From positions 1-8,122 of the forward strand of contig CALFJB010000012.1 in NCBI GenBank assembly GCA_937877565.1: a stretch of DNA of 8,122 nt, written 5' to 3'. The notes below the pieces were generated by a model that saw nothing but the letters and a program-made list of their open reading frames with translations, searched no databases and was not told the origin of the DNA. Positions 1 to 6,555 of this stretch are shown here, one piece after another (the stretch's first letter is position 1; the number at the start of each line of letters is the position of its first letter). This DNA is from an uncultured Selenomonadales bacterium. Lineage in GTDB: Bacteria > Bacillota > Negativicutes > Selenomonadales > Selenomonadaceae. The position numbers were made by a program, and so were the translations under genes.

Positions 1-1
1 T

Positions 2-3000
2 GCCAGAAAATTTGAAGGCAAAAAAGTTTGTCCTTTTGATATTTGCGGTACAAGCTCTAAACTTCTTTCGACGCTTGACGAAATGAAAAAAATCTTCCCG
101 TCATTTTATCCCGCTGATGAAGTTGCTCAAATTTTAGGCGTTACTGAAATGGCTTTAACCAAATGGCGTGATAGTGGAATTTTTATCGAAGATTTGCAAG
201 ACCACGAAGGTAATTTTTGGTACAGCGCCGACCGCGTTTTTTCACTCAAAAAAGACCTTGACGCGCAGTCCACCGACATTAATTTCGGCGCCGATGATTG
301 GGAGAATATTCAACCTAAATTTGGTGTTGACCCTAATTCCGACGCGCAGATTGATTTTATTGATGATGTTTTAACACCTTCCATTTCCGACGCTGATATT
401 TCAGAAATTGCCGCTATGTCGAAAACCGAGCGCCGTAACCTGTGCTTACTAATTAATCAACTTGACCTGCGCAAGGTTTATCCACTTGACCGGCAACATA
501 AAGGTTTTGTCTGTCCTATTTGCCAAAATGGCAGTGGAAGCACCGGCGACGGTATTTCTGCACGTCAAGATACCGACAAATACGGCAATGATTATCTTTA
601 CCACCATTGCTTTAAATGCGGAAAATTTGAAGGCAAGCTTACCAACATTATTTCCAAATTGAATCATTTCCAGTCACGCGACTTTTTTAAGCTTTTAGCT
701 ATTGGGAAGAAAATCATTAAACGCGCTGATACCGCCGATGTACAACAACTTCCACCGCTTGATTCTTCCAAAACTTATTCTGACGAAGAAAAGCAAAAGA
801 TGCGCCGCTTTATTCTTGACGCCATTAAAAATATTGAATTCTTGCCGGTTGAGGATAGGCGAGGTTTATCACTTGATACCTTGCGACATTTTTATTGCGG
901 CTATGTTCCTTTGTGGCGTCACCCTAAAGTTCCAAATGCGCCGGAAACTCCACGCCTTATTATCCCCAATTCCGATTGGACTTACAACGCAATTTTACCA
1001 CTGCGCCTTCGTCATAAAGTTGAGAAAAAATATTGGAAGGGAAATGCCGGTACTAAATTTACTTTCAATTTCGACTCCATTTCTACCGACTCTATCAATA
1101 TTGTTGTCGAAGGCGAAATTGACGCGATGTCCATTTATCAAGCTACCAATGGCAAATATAATGTCGTGGCTTTAGGCGGTGTTTCAAACGGCGATAAACT
1201 GATTCAGGCACTTAATGATAAATTTCCGGCTGATACCCGCATTGACTTTCAATTTCTGATCTTGCTTGATAACGATAACGCCGGAAAATCTGCCGCTAAA
1301 AAGTTGACTGCAGACTTAATCAATAATGGCTACCCCGCCGTTTTCAGCTTTTTGTCTACTGGCACTGAAAAGGTTGATGCTAACGATATTTTGATGAATG
1401 ACGGCGACGCCGCTTTAAAGGCTATCCTTGAAAATATTATCGCCGACGCGCAGGACAAATTTTCTCAAGCACGGGACAATATTTTGACAATCAATGTTGA
1501 TTCTGATAATGATAATTCCAATGATGAAATAACTGCTTTAAAAGCCTTGCCACCTTCCGCCGAGCGTAACCAAAAAATTATCAAGGCTATTAACGACAAA
1601 CTTTATCTTATCCCTCAACGCAAACGCGCTCATATGCAATGGATAGCCGATTCGATTCAGGAAAATGCAGATTTAATTTTTGAAAATGACCCTAATTTGG
1701 ACGGGCTTGTTGCTTATAATGAATTTTACCACCAGTACACTTTTTTAAAACCCGTTAATTGGCGTGAAGGTAATTGCACCGGCGAACAGTGGACGGACGC
1801 TGACGATAAAAAGTTGCGTCGTTATCTTCAGAAAACCTATCAAAACTTCAAAGGCGCTGAATTAATCGACAATAATTTTACTTATTATTCCGACCAAAAT
1901 TCTTTCCACCCAGTTGAGCAATATCTTGAAAGTTTACATTGGGACGGTGTACACCGCGCCGAAACTTATTTTTCTAAATTCCTCAATATCGACGATACTC
2001 CGTACACCCGCGAAATTACTTTGAAGTGGTTATTGGGCGCTGTCAGCAGAATTTATCACGAAGGTTGCGACTTCCAATTTGCACTTGTACTTCACGGCAA
2101 ACAAGGTATTGGCAAAGGTTATTGCCTTAGGATGTTAGGTAAAAAATGGTACGTTGCCTTAACTGAGAGCCTTGACGATTCGCACGCGCTTGACACCATA
2201 GAGCGCGGATGGATTATCGAAATTGCAGAATTGGCGGCTGGACGTAAAGCGGAATTGAACGCCCAAAAAGCTTTTCTGTCAAATAACGCCGACACCCGCC
2301 GCCGAGCGTGGGGCAGACGCGCAGAAACTATACCGCGCCATTGCGTTTTTGCCATTTCCGTCAATGACGAACATTTTTTGCGCGACTTAACCGGCAACCG
2401 CCGTTATAAAATCCTTGAAAGTCACAGCGCACAAAACGAAATTGTCGAAGGCTTAACCGATGATTATGTTGACCAGATTTGGGCTGAAGTTTTTCATATC
2501 TATCAAGAATTGTTCAAAGACGGCTTTAACGACCAACTTTTACGATTGTCACGGGAAGTTGACCTGCAAGCAGATGAAATTGCAGAAAAACACCTGCAAG
2601 ATGACGGCTTGCAAGGCGAAATTGAAGCCTTCCTTGATAAACCCATTCTCCCAGATTTTATTTGGGAGCGTTTAACAAAAGAGGAACGCAGAAAATTTTT
2701 TGTCGACGGGCATATTATTTTTCCAGATTATGAATTAAACAGCAGGATTCGCAGTCAAATTAAATCGCCTAAAAAAGCTCAGGAACTTATTAACCAAATA
2801 GACGATTGGATTCGCGACCGTGATAATCTTGTACGTCGTGATGAAATCAAAACCAATAATGGTATTAGTTTTGTACAGCTTACTTTTTATGGTACTGTTC
2901 AACGTGAATCAACCTGCGCCGCTGAAATTTTCAATGAGTGTTTCGGGAACGACAAAAGAAAATCTACCAACAGAATCAATGAGACTTTGACGCACTTAAA

Positions 3001-3106
3001 AAATTGGAAACGCGAAGAAAGACAGGCGAAAAATTTTGCGGGCGCTTATGGTAACCAAAAAAATCAATACCGGCGCGACTTTTCGGCTACTCATTCAGAT
3101 AGTTGA
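2..3106 (+). CDS. Primase-helicase (TOPRIM + VapE/D5-like), 5' end probably outside the window
   Basis: Replication protein that would prime and unwind the element's DNA. Residues are counted from the ATG at 83. A MerR/HTH-like DNA-binding segment lies at about 8-58. A DnaG-like zinc ribbon has CPIC at 144-147 and CFKC at 176-179. The TOPRIM primase core shows VEGEID at 342-347 and the DNDNAG metal site at 396-401. The C-terminal half is a VapE-type helicase: Walker A-like GKQGIGKG at 672-679, acidic Walker B stretch IIEIAEL at 711-717, a PRHCVFAISVN sensor segment near 751-761, and the TGNRR arginine motif at 770-774. The last 60 residues resemble the winged tail of D5-like primases. Oddity: the Ser/Thr expected after the Walker A lysine (K678) is Gly. 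The frame stays open from 83 back to base 2, ATG 83 has no ribosome binding site, and upstream codons resemble the gene, so I extend it to the edge. A start at 83, coupled to an upstream gene ending in an ATGA overlap at 83-86, cannot be excluded. The iteron origin follows directly. Confidence 0.9.
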   Translation, partial: ARKFEGKKVCPFDICGTSSKLLSTLDEMKKIFPSFYPADEVAQILGVTEMALTKWRDSGIFIEDLQDHEGNFWYSADRVFSLKKDLDAQSTDINFGADDWENIQPKFGVDPNSDAQIDFIDDVLTPSISDADISEIAAMSKTERRNLCLLINQLDLRKVYPLDRQHKGFVCPICQNGSGSTGDGISARQDTDKYGNDYLYHHCFKCGKFEGKLTNIISKLNHFQSRDFFKLLAIGKKIIKRADTADVQQLPPLDSSKTYSDEEKQKMRRFILDAIKNIEFLPVEDRRGLSLDTLRHFYCGYVPLWRHPKVPNAPETPRLIIPNSDWTYNAILPLRLRHKVEKKYWKGNAGTKFTFNFDSISTDSINIVVEGEIDAMSIYQATNGKYNVVALGGVSNGDKLIQALNDKFPADTRIDFQFLILLDNDNAGKSAAKKLTADLINNGYPAVFSFLSTGTEKVDANDILMNDGDAALKAILENIIADAQDKFSQARDNILTINVDSDNDNSNDEITALKALPPSAERNQKIIKAINDKLYLIPQRKRAHMQWIADSIQENADLIFENDPNLDGLVAYNEFYHQYTFLKPVNWREGNCTGEQWTDADDKKLRRYLQKTYQNFKGAELIDNNFTYYSDQNSFHPVEQYLESLHWDGVHRAETYFSKFLNIDDTPYTREITLKWLLGAVSRIYHEGCDFQFALVLHGKQGIGKGYCLRMLGKKWYVALTESLDDSHALDTIERGWIIEIAELAAGRKAELNAQKAFLSNNADTRRRAWGRRAETIPRHCVFAISVNDEHFLRDLTGNRRYKILESHSAQNEIVEGLTDDYVDQIWAEVFHIYQELFKDGFNDQLLRLSREVDLQADEIAEKHLQDDGLQGEIEAFLDKPILPDFIWERLTKEERRKFFVDGHIIFPDYELNSRIRSQIKSPKKAQELINQIDDWIRDRDNLVRRDEIKTNNGISFVQLTFYGTVQRESTCAAEIFNECFGNDKRKSTNRINETLTHLKNWKREERQAKNFAGAYGNQKNQYRRDFSATHSDS

Positions 3107-3123
3107 GTCCAAAAACTTTTTGT

Positions 3124-3145
3124 AAAATATCACACTGATATTTTT
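3124..3145 (+). terminator. AT-rich hairpin with T run after the primase gene
   Basis: AAAATATCA and TGATATTTT form a perfect 9-bp stem around a CAC triloop, ending in five T. It begins 18 bases after the primase stop codon. The stem is almost all A-T, so it would be a weak intrinsic terminator; its placement is what supports the call. Confidence 0.45.
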
Positions 3146-3208
3146 GACTACCGACAATTTACGCAGATGATTTTTTGTATTTTTTTTTTTTTTTAGAGGA
3201 GCAAAAAT

Positions 3209-3226
3209 GGTAGAAGGCCTTCTACC
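3209..3226. repeat. Iteron palindrome, left outer pair
   Basis: GGTAGAAGG is followed immediately by CCTTCTACC, a perfect 18-bp palindrome made of two head-to-head copies of the heptamer. It is the leftmost member of the array and matches the spaced palindrome at 3463-3481 on the other side of the core. Confidence 0.85.
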
Positions 3227-3277
3227 AAAGTGCATAGCCCGAAAAGCAAGGTATAATGCGGTTTTTTTTTTTTTTTT

Positions 3278-3304
3278 GGTAGAAATGGTAGAAACGGTAG
3301 AAGA
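3278..3304 (+). repeat. Three tandem 9-bp iterons, left inner array
   Basis: GGTAGAA occurs at 3278, 3287 and 3296 with an exact 9-base period and variable last two bases (AT, AC, GA). Bases 3286-3303 are repeated in perfect inverted form at 3399-3416, giving an 18-bp inverted repeat around the core. A 16-T run lies immediately upstream. Confidence 0.85.
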
Positions 3305-3320
3305 CATCTAGTTGAGTTTT

Positions 3321-3362
3321 TTTGACGCGACATAAAAAAAATTTTGACGCGACATAAAAAAA
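3321..3362 (+). repeat. Two 20-bp direct repeats in the AT-rich core
   Basis: TTTGACGCGACATAAAAAAA occurs at 3321-3340 and again, identical, at 3343-3362. The offset is 22 bases, close to two helical turns, so a protein bound to each copy would lie on the same face of the DNA. The pair sits in the middle of the iteron arrays. An imperfect palindrome (AACGTA, TG, TACGTT) follows at 3364-3377. Likely role: unwinding element or second binding site of the origin. Confidence 0.8.
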
Positions 3363-3399
3363 AAACGTATGTACGTTAGAAAAACTCTATATAAATAGC

Positions 3400-3415
3400 T
3401 TCTACCGTTTCTACC
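3400..3415 (-). repeat. Two tandem iterons in reverse orientation, right inner array
   Basis: TTCTACC at 3400-3406 and 3409-3415 has the same 9-base period as the left array but the opposite orientation, so the two inner arrays face each other across about 95 bases of AT-rich DNA. Confidence 0.85.
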
Positions 3416-3462
3416 AAAACTAAAAAAAAGCCCGAAAAACCGCGCCACACCTTACTTTTTTT

Positions 3463-3493
3463 GGTAGAAAGCCTTTCTACCATTCTTTCTACC
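3463..3493. repeat. Iteron palindrome plus one extra copy, right outer group
   Basis: GGTAGAAAG and CTTTCTACC form a 19-bp palindrome with one unpaired central base at 3463-3481. A further TTCTACC follows at 3487-3493. Eight of the ten copies in the whole array are preceded by T in iteron orientation, so the consensus reads TGGTAGAA followed by A or G. Confidence 0.8.
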
Positions 3494-3580
3494 ATTTTTT
3501 GAAAATAAAAATCTGCGTAACCTGTACGGGCAGGGGGTAAGAAAATCTCTAGAGAATGAAGAAAGTAAAGCGCGCCCCCC

Positions 3581-3711
3581 TATCACGCAAAAAAATCTGT
3601 TTTCAAACAGAGGATATAACCTTCCAAAAAGCAAGGTGTATCAATAGAAAACGCAACTTTGATTTGCCGGAAAATCAAAAAGTCATTGCAGAAAAAATAC
3701 GCGGCGTGATA
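3581..3711. promoter_or_regulatory. Candidate operators upstream of the XRE regulator gene
   Basis: TATCACGC at 3581-3588 returns in perfect inverted form as GCGTGATA at 3704-3711, where it overlaps the -10 box of the proposed promoter. Between them, TCTGTTT and AAACAGA form a 16-bp near-palindrome at 3596-3611. Both could be sites for autoregulation by the XRE protein. Apart from these sites and a short CTCTAGAG palindrome near 3547-3554, I see nothing coding in 3494-3743. Confidence 0.35.
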
Positions 3712-3715
3712 AAAT
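3686..3715 (+). promoter_or_regulatory. Candidate promoter of the XRE regulator gene
   Basis: An extended -10 (TGA then TAAAAT at 3710-3715) lies 18 bases after a weak -35 (TTGCAG, 3686-3691). A start near 3722 would leave about 20 bases of leader, holding the ribosome binding site AAAGGAG at 3727-3733. Confidence 0.45.
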
Positions 3716-3743
3716 ATTTTTCGCTCAAAGGAGAGTGTGAAAA

Positions 3744-4334
3744 ATGCCGAAAACGAAAAACGCCTTTGCACTGCGAGATTTTGACGAGGAAAGAATATTG
3801 CAACGCCCGTATTTCAGGCAGTTCAATCTACCAAAGGCTACCGACGCCGAAATAATGAAGTCGTTGCAAGTTGCTGATACCGATTCGGTAGAAAATATGG
3901 AAAAAAAAATGTCGACGATAGAAAAAATCCTCGACAAACTTGTAGATTATCATCATTTTACAGGCAGACATTTAAAAAGATTGAGTAGATGTCGATTTGC
4001 GAAAACGTACCCGCAAAGAAATGATGAAATCGTAGTCAAAGATTTTTCGGCGGAAATCAAAACTGCAGAGCTTATTAAAAAAGTCAGTGTGCTTGAGGAA
4101 TCTACCGAAAAAGTTATACAAAAAAAATATCGCACAGATTTTACTGCACGATTGAAATATTACCGAAAGGCGTCAGGAATCACTCAAAAGGAATTGGGGG
4201 AAATGGTGAAGGTGAGTCCAACTGTCATATCGCGATACTTAAACGGGGAACGCGAAATGCCATTGCACACGATGATAAGGACAGCAAAGGCGTTAAATGT
4301 ATCTCTAGATAAATTGATGATTGGGAACGACTAA
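3744..4334 (+). CDS. XRE-family transcriptional regulator
   Basis: A 196-residue DNA-binding regulator. The helix-turn-helix occupies about residues 133-194: an ITQKELGEMV scaffold helix pair at 146-155, then the recognition helix around 158-167 (SPTVISRYLN), the layout of Cro/C1-type repressors. The first 130 residues are not a standard peptidase or ligand domain that I recognise. They contain a motif around residues 7-45 (NAFALRDFDEERILQRPYF) and predicted helical, possibly dimerising, stretches around 50-80 and 102-128. The start follows AAAGGAG with 10 bases of spacing. It sits between the putative origin and a consensus promoter flanked by repeats, so a role as the element's master repressor is likely but inferred. 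Activator function is possible too. Confidence 0.9.
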   Translation: MPKTKNAFALRDFDEERILQRPYFRQFNLPKATDAEIMKSLQVADTDSVENMEKKMSTIEKILDKLVDYHHFTGRHLKRLSRCRFAKTYPQRNDEIVVKDFSAEIKTAELIKKVSVLEESTEKVIQKKYRTDFTARLKYYRKASGITQKELGEMVKVSPTVISRYLNGEREMPLHTMIRTAKALNVSLDKLMIGND

Positions 4335-4403
4335 ATAATTGCCACAAAATTACCATATTGACAACAGTTTTATAGGGTGGTATAATTGCCGAAATGGTAA
4401 TTA
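4335..4403. promoter_or_regulatory. Repeats bracketing the capsid-operon promoter (candidate operators)
   Basis: AATTACCAT at 4348-4356 is repeated in perfect inverted form, ATGGTAATT, at 4394-4402, one copy on each side of the promoter. ATAATTGCC occurs directly at 4335-4343 and 4382-4390, the second copy starting inside the -10 box. Copies of both motifs lie together on each side, about 46-47 bases apart. This fits a looping or cooperative repressor; the XRE protein encoded directly upstream is the obvious candidate, followed by the RHH-like protein encoded downstream. Confidence 0.55.
4358..4386 (+). promoter_or_regulatory. Consensus sigma-70 promoter of the capsid operon
   Basis: TTGACA at 4358-4363, a 17-base spacer, and TATAAT at 4381-4386, with TGG directly before the -10 (extended -10). 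All twelve hexamer bases match consensus. Transcription would begin near 4393 and reach the ribosome binding site GGAG at 4417-4420 of the RHH-like gene. Confidence 0.85.
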
Positions 4404-4429
4404 TACTTTTTTTATTGGAGTGATATTAA

Positions 4430-4966
4430 ATGGCAAATCCAAATTGCAGTTTTATCTTGCAGGAGGAAACATTAAACAATCTTCGGATTTTGTCACGCTT
4501 AAGCGGAAAATCCATCAATCAAACTGTAAATCAAGTTTTGGAAGAATTTGTTGCAAAGTTTTCTGCGGAAATTTCCGAATTTGAAAATTTTGCGCAAACT
4601 GCCGCGCGTAAAGTGCAGGAAAAAATTACCGGCGAAAATGTCAGTAAGATTTTTGTAAAATGGATACACACGGACAAAAAGCCAATGCTTGCCGCCTTCA
4701 TTTCCGACAAAGTTTTATGTACGGTTGAAATTGATGAAGTCGACAAAGGAGCGGCAACAGATTTTCTCAACGGCGTATTTCCGGCAATCGGCAACAATGC
4801 TTACGAAATCCAATTTGGCGAAAAACTTATTGTAATCACGATCGGCGAGCAAACACTGCGACAGAATTTTAGCAACGCAAAAACGGCAGAAAAAATTGCC
4901 GCCTTCGTCGATGATGTTATCGAGCAAACAACGAAACAGGCATTTCCTTCAAGGAGTGTTATGTAA
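4430..4966 (+). CDS. Ribbon-helix-helix-like protein with a C-terminal beta-beta-alpha domain
   Basis: A 178-residue protein, first gene of the operon. Residues 5-42 look like a ribbon-helix-helix fold: a short strand (CSFIL), a helix (EETLNNLRILSRLSG), then a second helix beginning at SINQTVNQVLEEF. The rest, from about 70, alternates strands and helices in a beta-beta-alpha pattern twice over. Its last unit ends in FSNAKTAEKIAAFVDDVI (147-164). That closely resembles the end of the small protein at 6568-6885 and more loosely those at 6196 and 7643. The start has GGAG with 9 bases of spacing. The stop codon at 4964-4966 directly abuts the capsid gene's ATG. A DNA-binding regulator of the operon is the simplest reading; a capsid accessory protein is possible. 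The place a prohead protease often takes, just before the capsid gene, is held by this protein, which shows no protease motif. Confidence 0.8.
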   Translation: MANPNCSFILQEETLNNLRILSRLSGKSINQTVNQVLEEFVAKFSAEISEFENFAQTAARKVQEKITGENVSKIFVKWIHTDKKPMLAAFISDKVLCTVEIDEVDKGAATDFLNGVFPAIGNNAYEIQFGEKLIVITIGEQTLRQNFSNAKTAEKIAAFVDDVIEQTTKQAFPSRSVM

Positions 4967-6184
4967 ATGGATATTCGAGAATTGTATGAAAAACGCGCTA
5001 AACATTGGGAAAAGATGAAAAACTTTCTTGATAAACACACGCAAAGCGACGGGTTAATTTCCGTTGAGGATAGCGAAACTTACGCAAAAATGGAACGCGA
5101 CTTTGATTTAATGACGGCGAATATTGAGCGTTATGAACGTCAAGGGCGAATTGAAGGCGAATTGAATAAAATAGTTCCGTCGTACACCATAGGCAACAAA
5201 GGCAAATATCCAATCAGCGATTTAGCAGCGGGAGCAAATTTTATGAATGATTATCACAGAAATTTTTTGGAAGCAGTGAGAGGAAATTTCCGAAATGACG
5301 CGGCGGGTTATCTTCGTGAAGCGATTGACTCACAAGGCGGCTATCTTGTACCTACTGAAATGAATGAAGCGATTGTTACGAAGTTGACACAAGAAAATGT
5401 AATGCGTCAACTTGCAACCGTTATCACTACGGAGAGCAAGCACAAAATCCCGATTTTGGCAAGTCAACCTTCCGCTAGTTGGATTGGTGAAGGGCAAGAA
5501 ATCCCGCTGAAAGACGAAAATTTTTCACAGATTGAATTGGACGCATACAAATTGGCGGCAGGTACAAAAATCAGCAACGAACTTTTAGCTGATTCTGCCT
5601 ACAATTTGGAAGATTTTTTTGTTGAAGAATTTGGAAAAAGTTTAGCGGCGGCAGAAGAGGACGCATTTTTAAACGGCGGTACAGATTCAGATACAAGCAA
5701 CCGCCCAACGGGAGTTTTAGTTTCCGTTGATTCAGACAGTTTTGTTGCGTCGTCAAGCAAGAATCAATTTGATGTTGATGATTTGATAAATTTGGTGTAC
5801 AGCCTGCCGAGACCCTACCGACAAAGTGCTTGTTGGCTGATGCACGATTCATATTTACAAAAAATACGAACACAAAAAAGCGATTATCAGTATTTTTGGA
5901 CACCTTCAATAGTCGAAGGCGAGCCGGAAAAACTTTTAGGTTATCCCGTTTACACAAGCGCATATATGCCGTCGGCGCCGACGGCACAAAACGCCGCCGG
6001 AAAACCGATTTGTTTGTTCGGCGATTTTTCGAGGTATTACATTGCGGATCGTGGAACGCGAACTTTCAAACCACTGTATGAACTTTTTGCAATAAGTGAT
6101 TTAAGCGCGTTTTTGATGATTGAACGAGTTGACGGAAAATTAATTGACAAAGGCGCAATGCGTTTACTCAAATACAAAATTTAG
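4967..6184 (+). CDS. HK97-fold phage major capsid protein
   Basis: Shell protein of a tailed-phage-type capsid, 405 residues, a normal length for this family. Residues 1-70 are charged and helical, as expected of the N-terminal delta (scaffold) domain that is removed after assembly in HK97-like phages. The mature part starts around 100-120. Family-typical segments are AIDSQGGYLVPTE (119-131), an E-loop-like stretch with SASWIGEGQEIPL (169-181), KISNELLADS (201-210), a segment naming a full-length plan in NRPTGVL (245-251), LLGYPVYTS (323-331), and the end region FGDFSRYYIADRGTR (351-365). AAGGAG stands 10 bases before the ATG, which directly follows the stop of the RHH-like gene. No portal, protease or terminase gene is next to it. 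The N-terminal domain and length argue against an encapsulin. Confidence 0.93.
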   Translation: MDIRELYEKRAKHWEKMKNFLDKHTQSDGLISVEDSETYAKMERDFDLMTANIERYERQGRIEGELNKIVPSYTIGNKGKYPISDLAAGANFMNDYHRNFLEAVRGNFRNDAAGYLREAIDSQGGYLVPTEMNEAIVTKLTQENVMRQLATVITTESKHKIPILASQPSASWIGEGQEIPLKDENFSQIELDAYKLAAGTKISNELLADSAYNLEDFFVEEFGKSLAAAEEDAFLNGGTDSDTSNRPTGVLVSVDSDSFVASSSKNQFDVDDLINLVYSLPRPYRQSACWLMHDSYLQKIRTQKSDYQYFWTPSIVEGEPEKLLGYPVYTSAYMPSAPTAQNAAGKPICLFGDFSRYYIADRGTRTFKPLYELFAISDLSAFLMIERVDGKLIDKGAMRLLKYKI

Positions 6185-6195
6185 GAGGAAAAAAA

Positions 6196-6504
6196 ATGGT
6201 AGAAAAACTGTACAACGCAGATGCCGACCAGTACATTTTTATCGACGAGGACAACGCCGAAAATCTTATCAAACTGGAAAAAGACGACGCGGAAAATTGC
6301 GACATTTTGATTGACGCGATGGAGAGCGGCGACTTTGAAAGCCAAGTTGAAATTATGATTGGTGCAACGAACAAAAATGCGGCAGTCATCATCAAAGGCA
6401 AAGACGGCGGCGAAGATTTTCACGTAGTCAGAGCAGATTTTTCCGACTTCGATATAGCGAAAAAAGTGAAAGCATTTTTAATTGCGTCATATATCGACGA
6501 GTAA
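6196..6504 (+). CDS. Small acidic protein of unknown function, beta-beta-alpha type
   Basis: A 102-residue, very acidic protein with no family I recognise. AGGAGG at 6183-6188, overlapping the capsid stop codon, gives a strong start with 7 bases of spacing. The predicted order is strand-strand-helix twice: strands near 12-17, 23-28, 50-57 and 62-68, and a final helix after FSDFDIAKKVKAFLI (82-96). The end of the chain resembles the ends of the proteins at 4430 and 6568, including a DGG turn (70-72) shared with the latter. Its position straight after the capsid gene is where decoration or head-completion proteins often lie, which is only a hint. Confidence 0.75.
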   Translation: MVEKLYNADADQYIFIDEDNAENLIKLEKDDAENCDILIDAMESGDFESQVEIMIGATNKNAAVIIKGKDGGEDFHVVRADFSDFDIAKKVKAFLIASYIDE

Positions 6505-6517
6505 GAAACCAATGCAA

Positions 6518-6555
6518 GGCAACGTTTCCGGCGAATCGGTAGACGTTGCCCTTTT
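6518..6555 (+). terminator. Strong hairpin with short T tail between two small genes
   Basis: GGCAACGT at 6518-6525 pairs with ACGTTGCC at 6543-6550. The stem continues inward (CCG 6528-6530 with CGG 6537-6539, one bulged T) to a six-base loop. CTTTT follows, then at once the AAGGAG ribosome binding site of the next gene. It may terminate part of the transcripts, protect an mRNA end, or affect translation of the downstream gene. The T tail is short, so full termination is doubtful. Confidence 0.6.

Larger units (their letters stand above)
3180..3493. other. Putative iteron-type replication origin next to the primase gene
   Basis: This non-coding stretch holds two long T runs (15 T at 3180-3194, 16 T at 3262-3277), ten copies of the heptamer GGTAGAA or its complement, and an AT-rich core with two long direct repeats. 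The repeat groups are nearly mirror-symmetric: a palindrome on each outer side, and tandem arrays pointing toward each other on the inner sides, all centred close to 3348. Staphylococcal pathogenicity-island origins are known to consist of two sets of short iterons flanking an AT-rich segment next to the rep gene, and phage P4 also pairs a primase-helicase with iterons. Those comparisons are established knowledge; that this region is the origin is inference. It could instead be a large operator array. Confidence 0.65.

Noticed and set aside
702..1175. 157-codon + strand reading frame in another phase
   Set aside because: It lies wholly within the primase gene, covering the TOPRIM region whose motifs are intact in the primase frame.
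3095..3307. 70-codon minus strand reading frame with Lys runs
   Set aside because: Its lysine runs come from the T tracts of the origin region; it has no start signal and overlaps the iterons.
3209..3493. CRISPR array
   Set aside because: The repeats are 7-9 bases, in both orientations and with short irregular gaps, unlike uniform CRISPR repeats and spacers; no cas genes are present.
3447..3639. Near-identical inverted 14-mers (3447-3460 and 3626-3639) and the repeated AGCCCGAAAA (3236-3245, 3429-3438)
   Set aside because: Short and partly low-complexity, with one mismatch in the first pair; real as strings but not enough to call sites.
3556..3855. 99-codon + strand reading frame upstream of and overlapping the XRE gene
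   Set aside because: It overlaps the well-supported XRE start by over 100 bases, has no clear ribosome binding site, and has an odd Lys/Arg/Cys-rich composition. The region better fits promoter and operator DNA.
4430..4966. Prohead protease, by its position before the capsid gene
   Set aside because: The N-terminus looks like a ribbon-helix-helix fold and no Ser-His protease motif is visible.
5571..5987. 138-codon minus strand reading frame
   Set aside because: Entirely antisense to the capsid gene, which has strong family resemblance on the + strand.
4967..6184. Encapsulin instead of phage capsid
   Set aside because: At 405 residues with a charged helical N-terminal domain it matches phage capsid proteins; encapsulins lack that domain and are shorter, and no cargo gene is evident.
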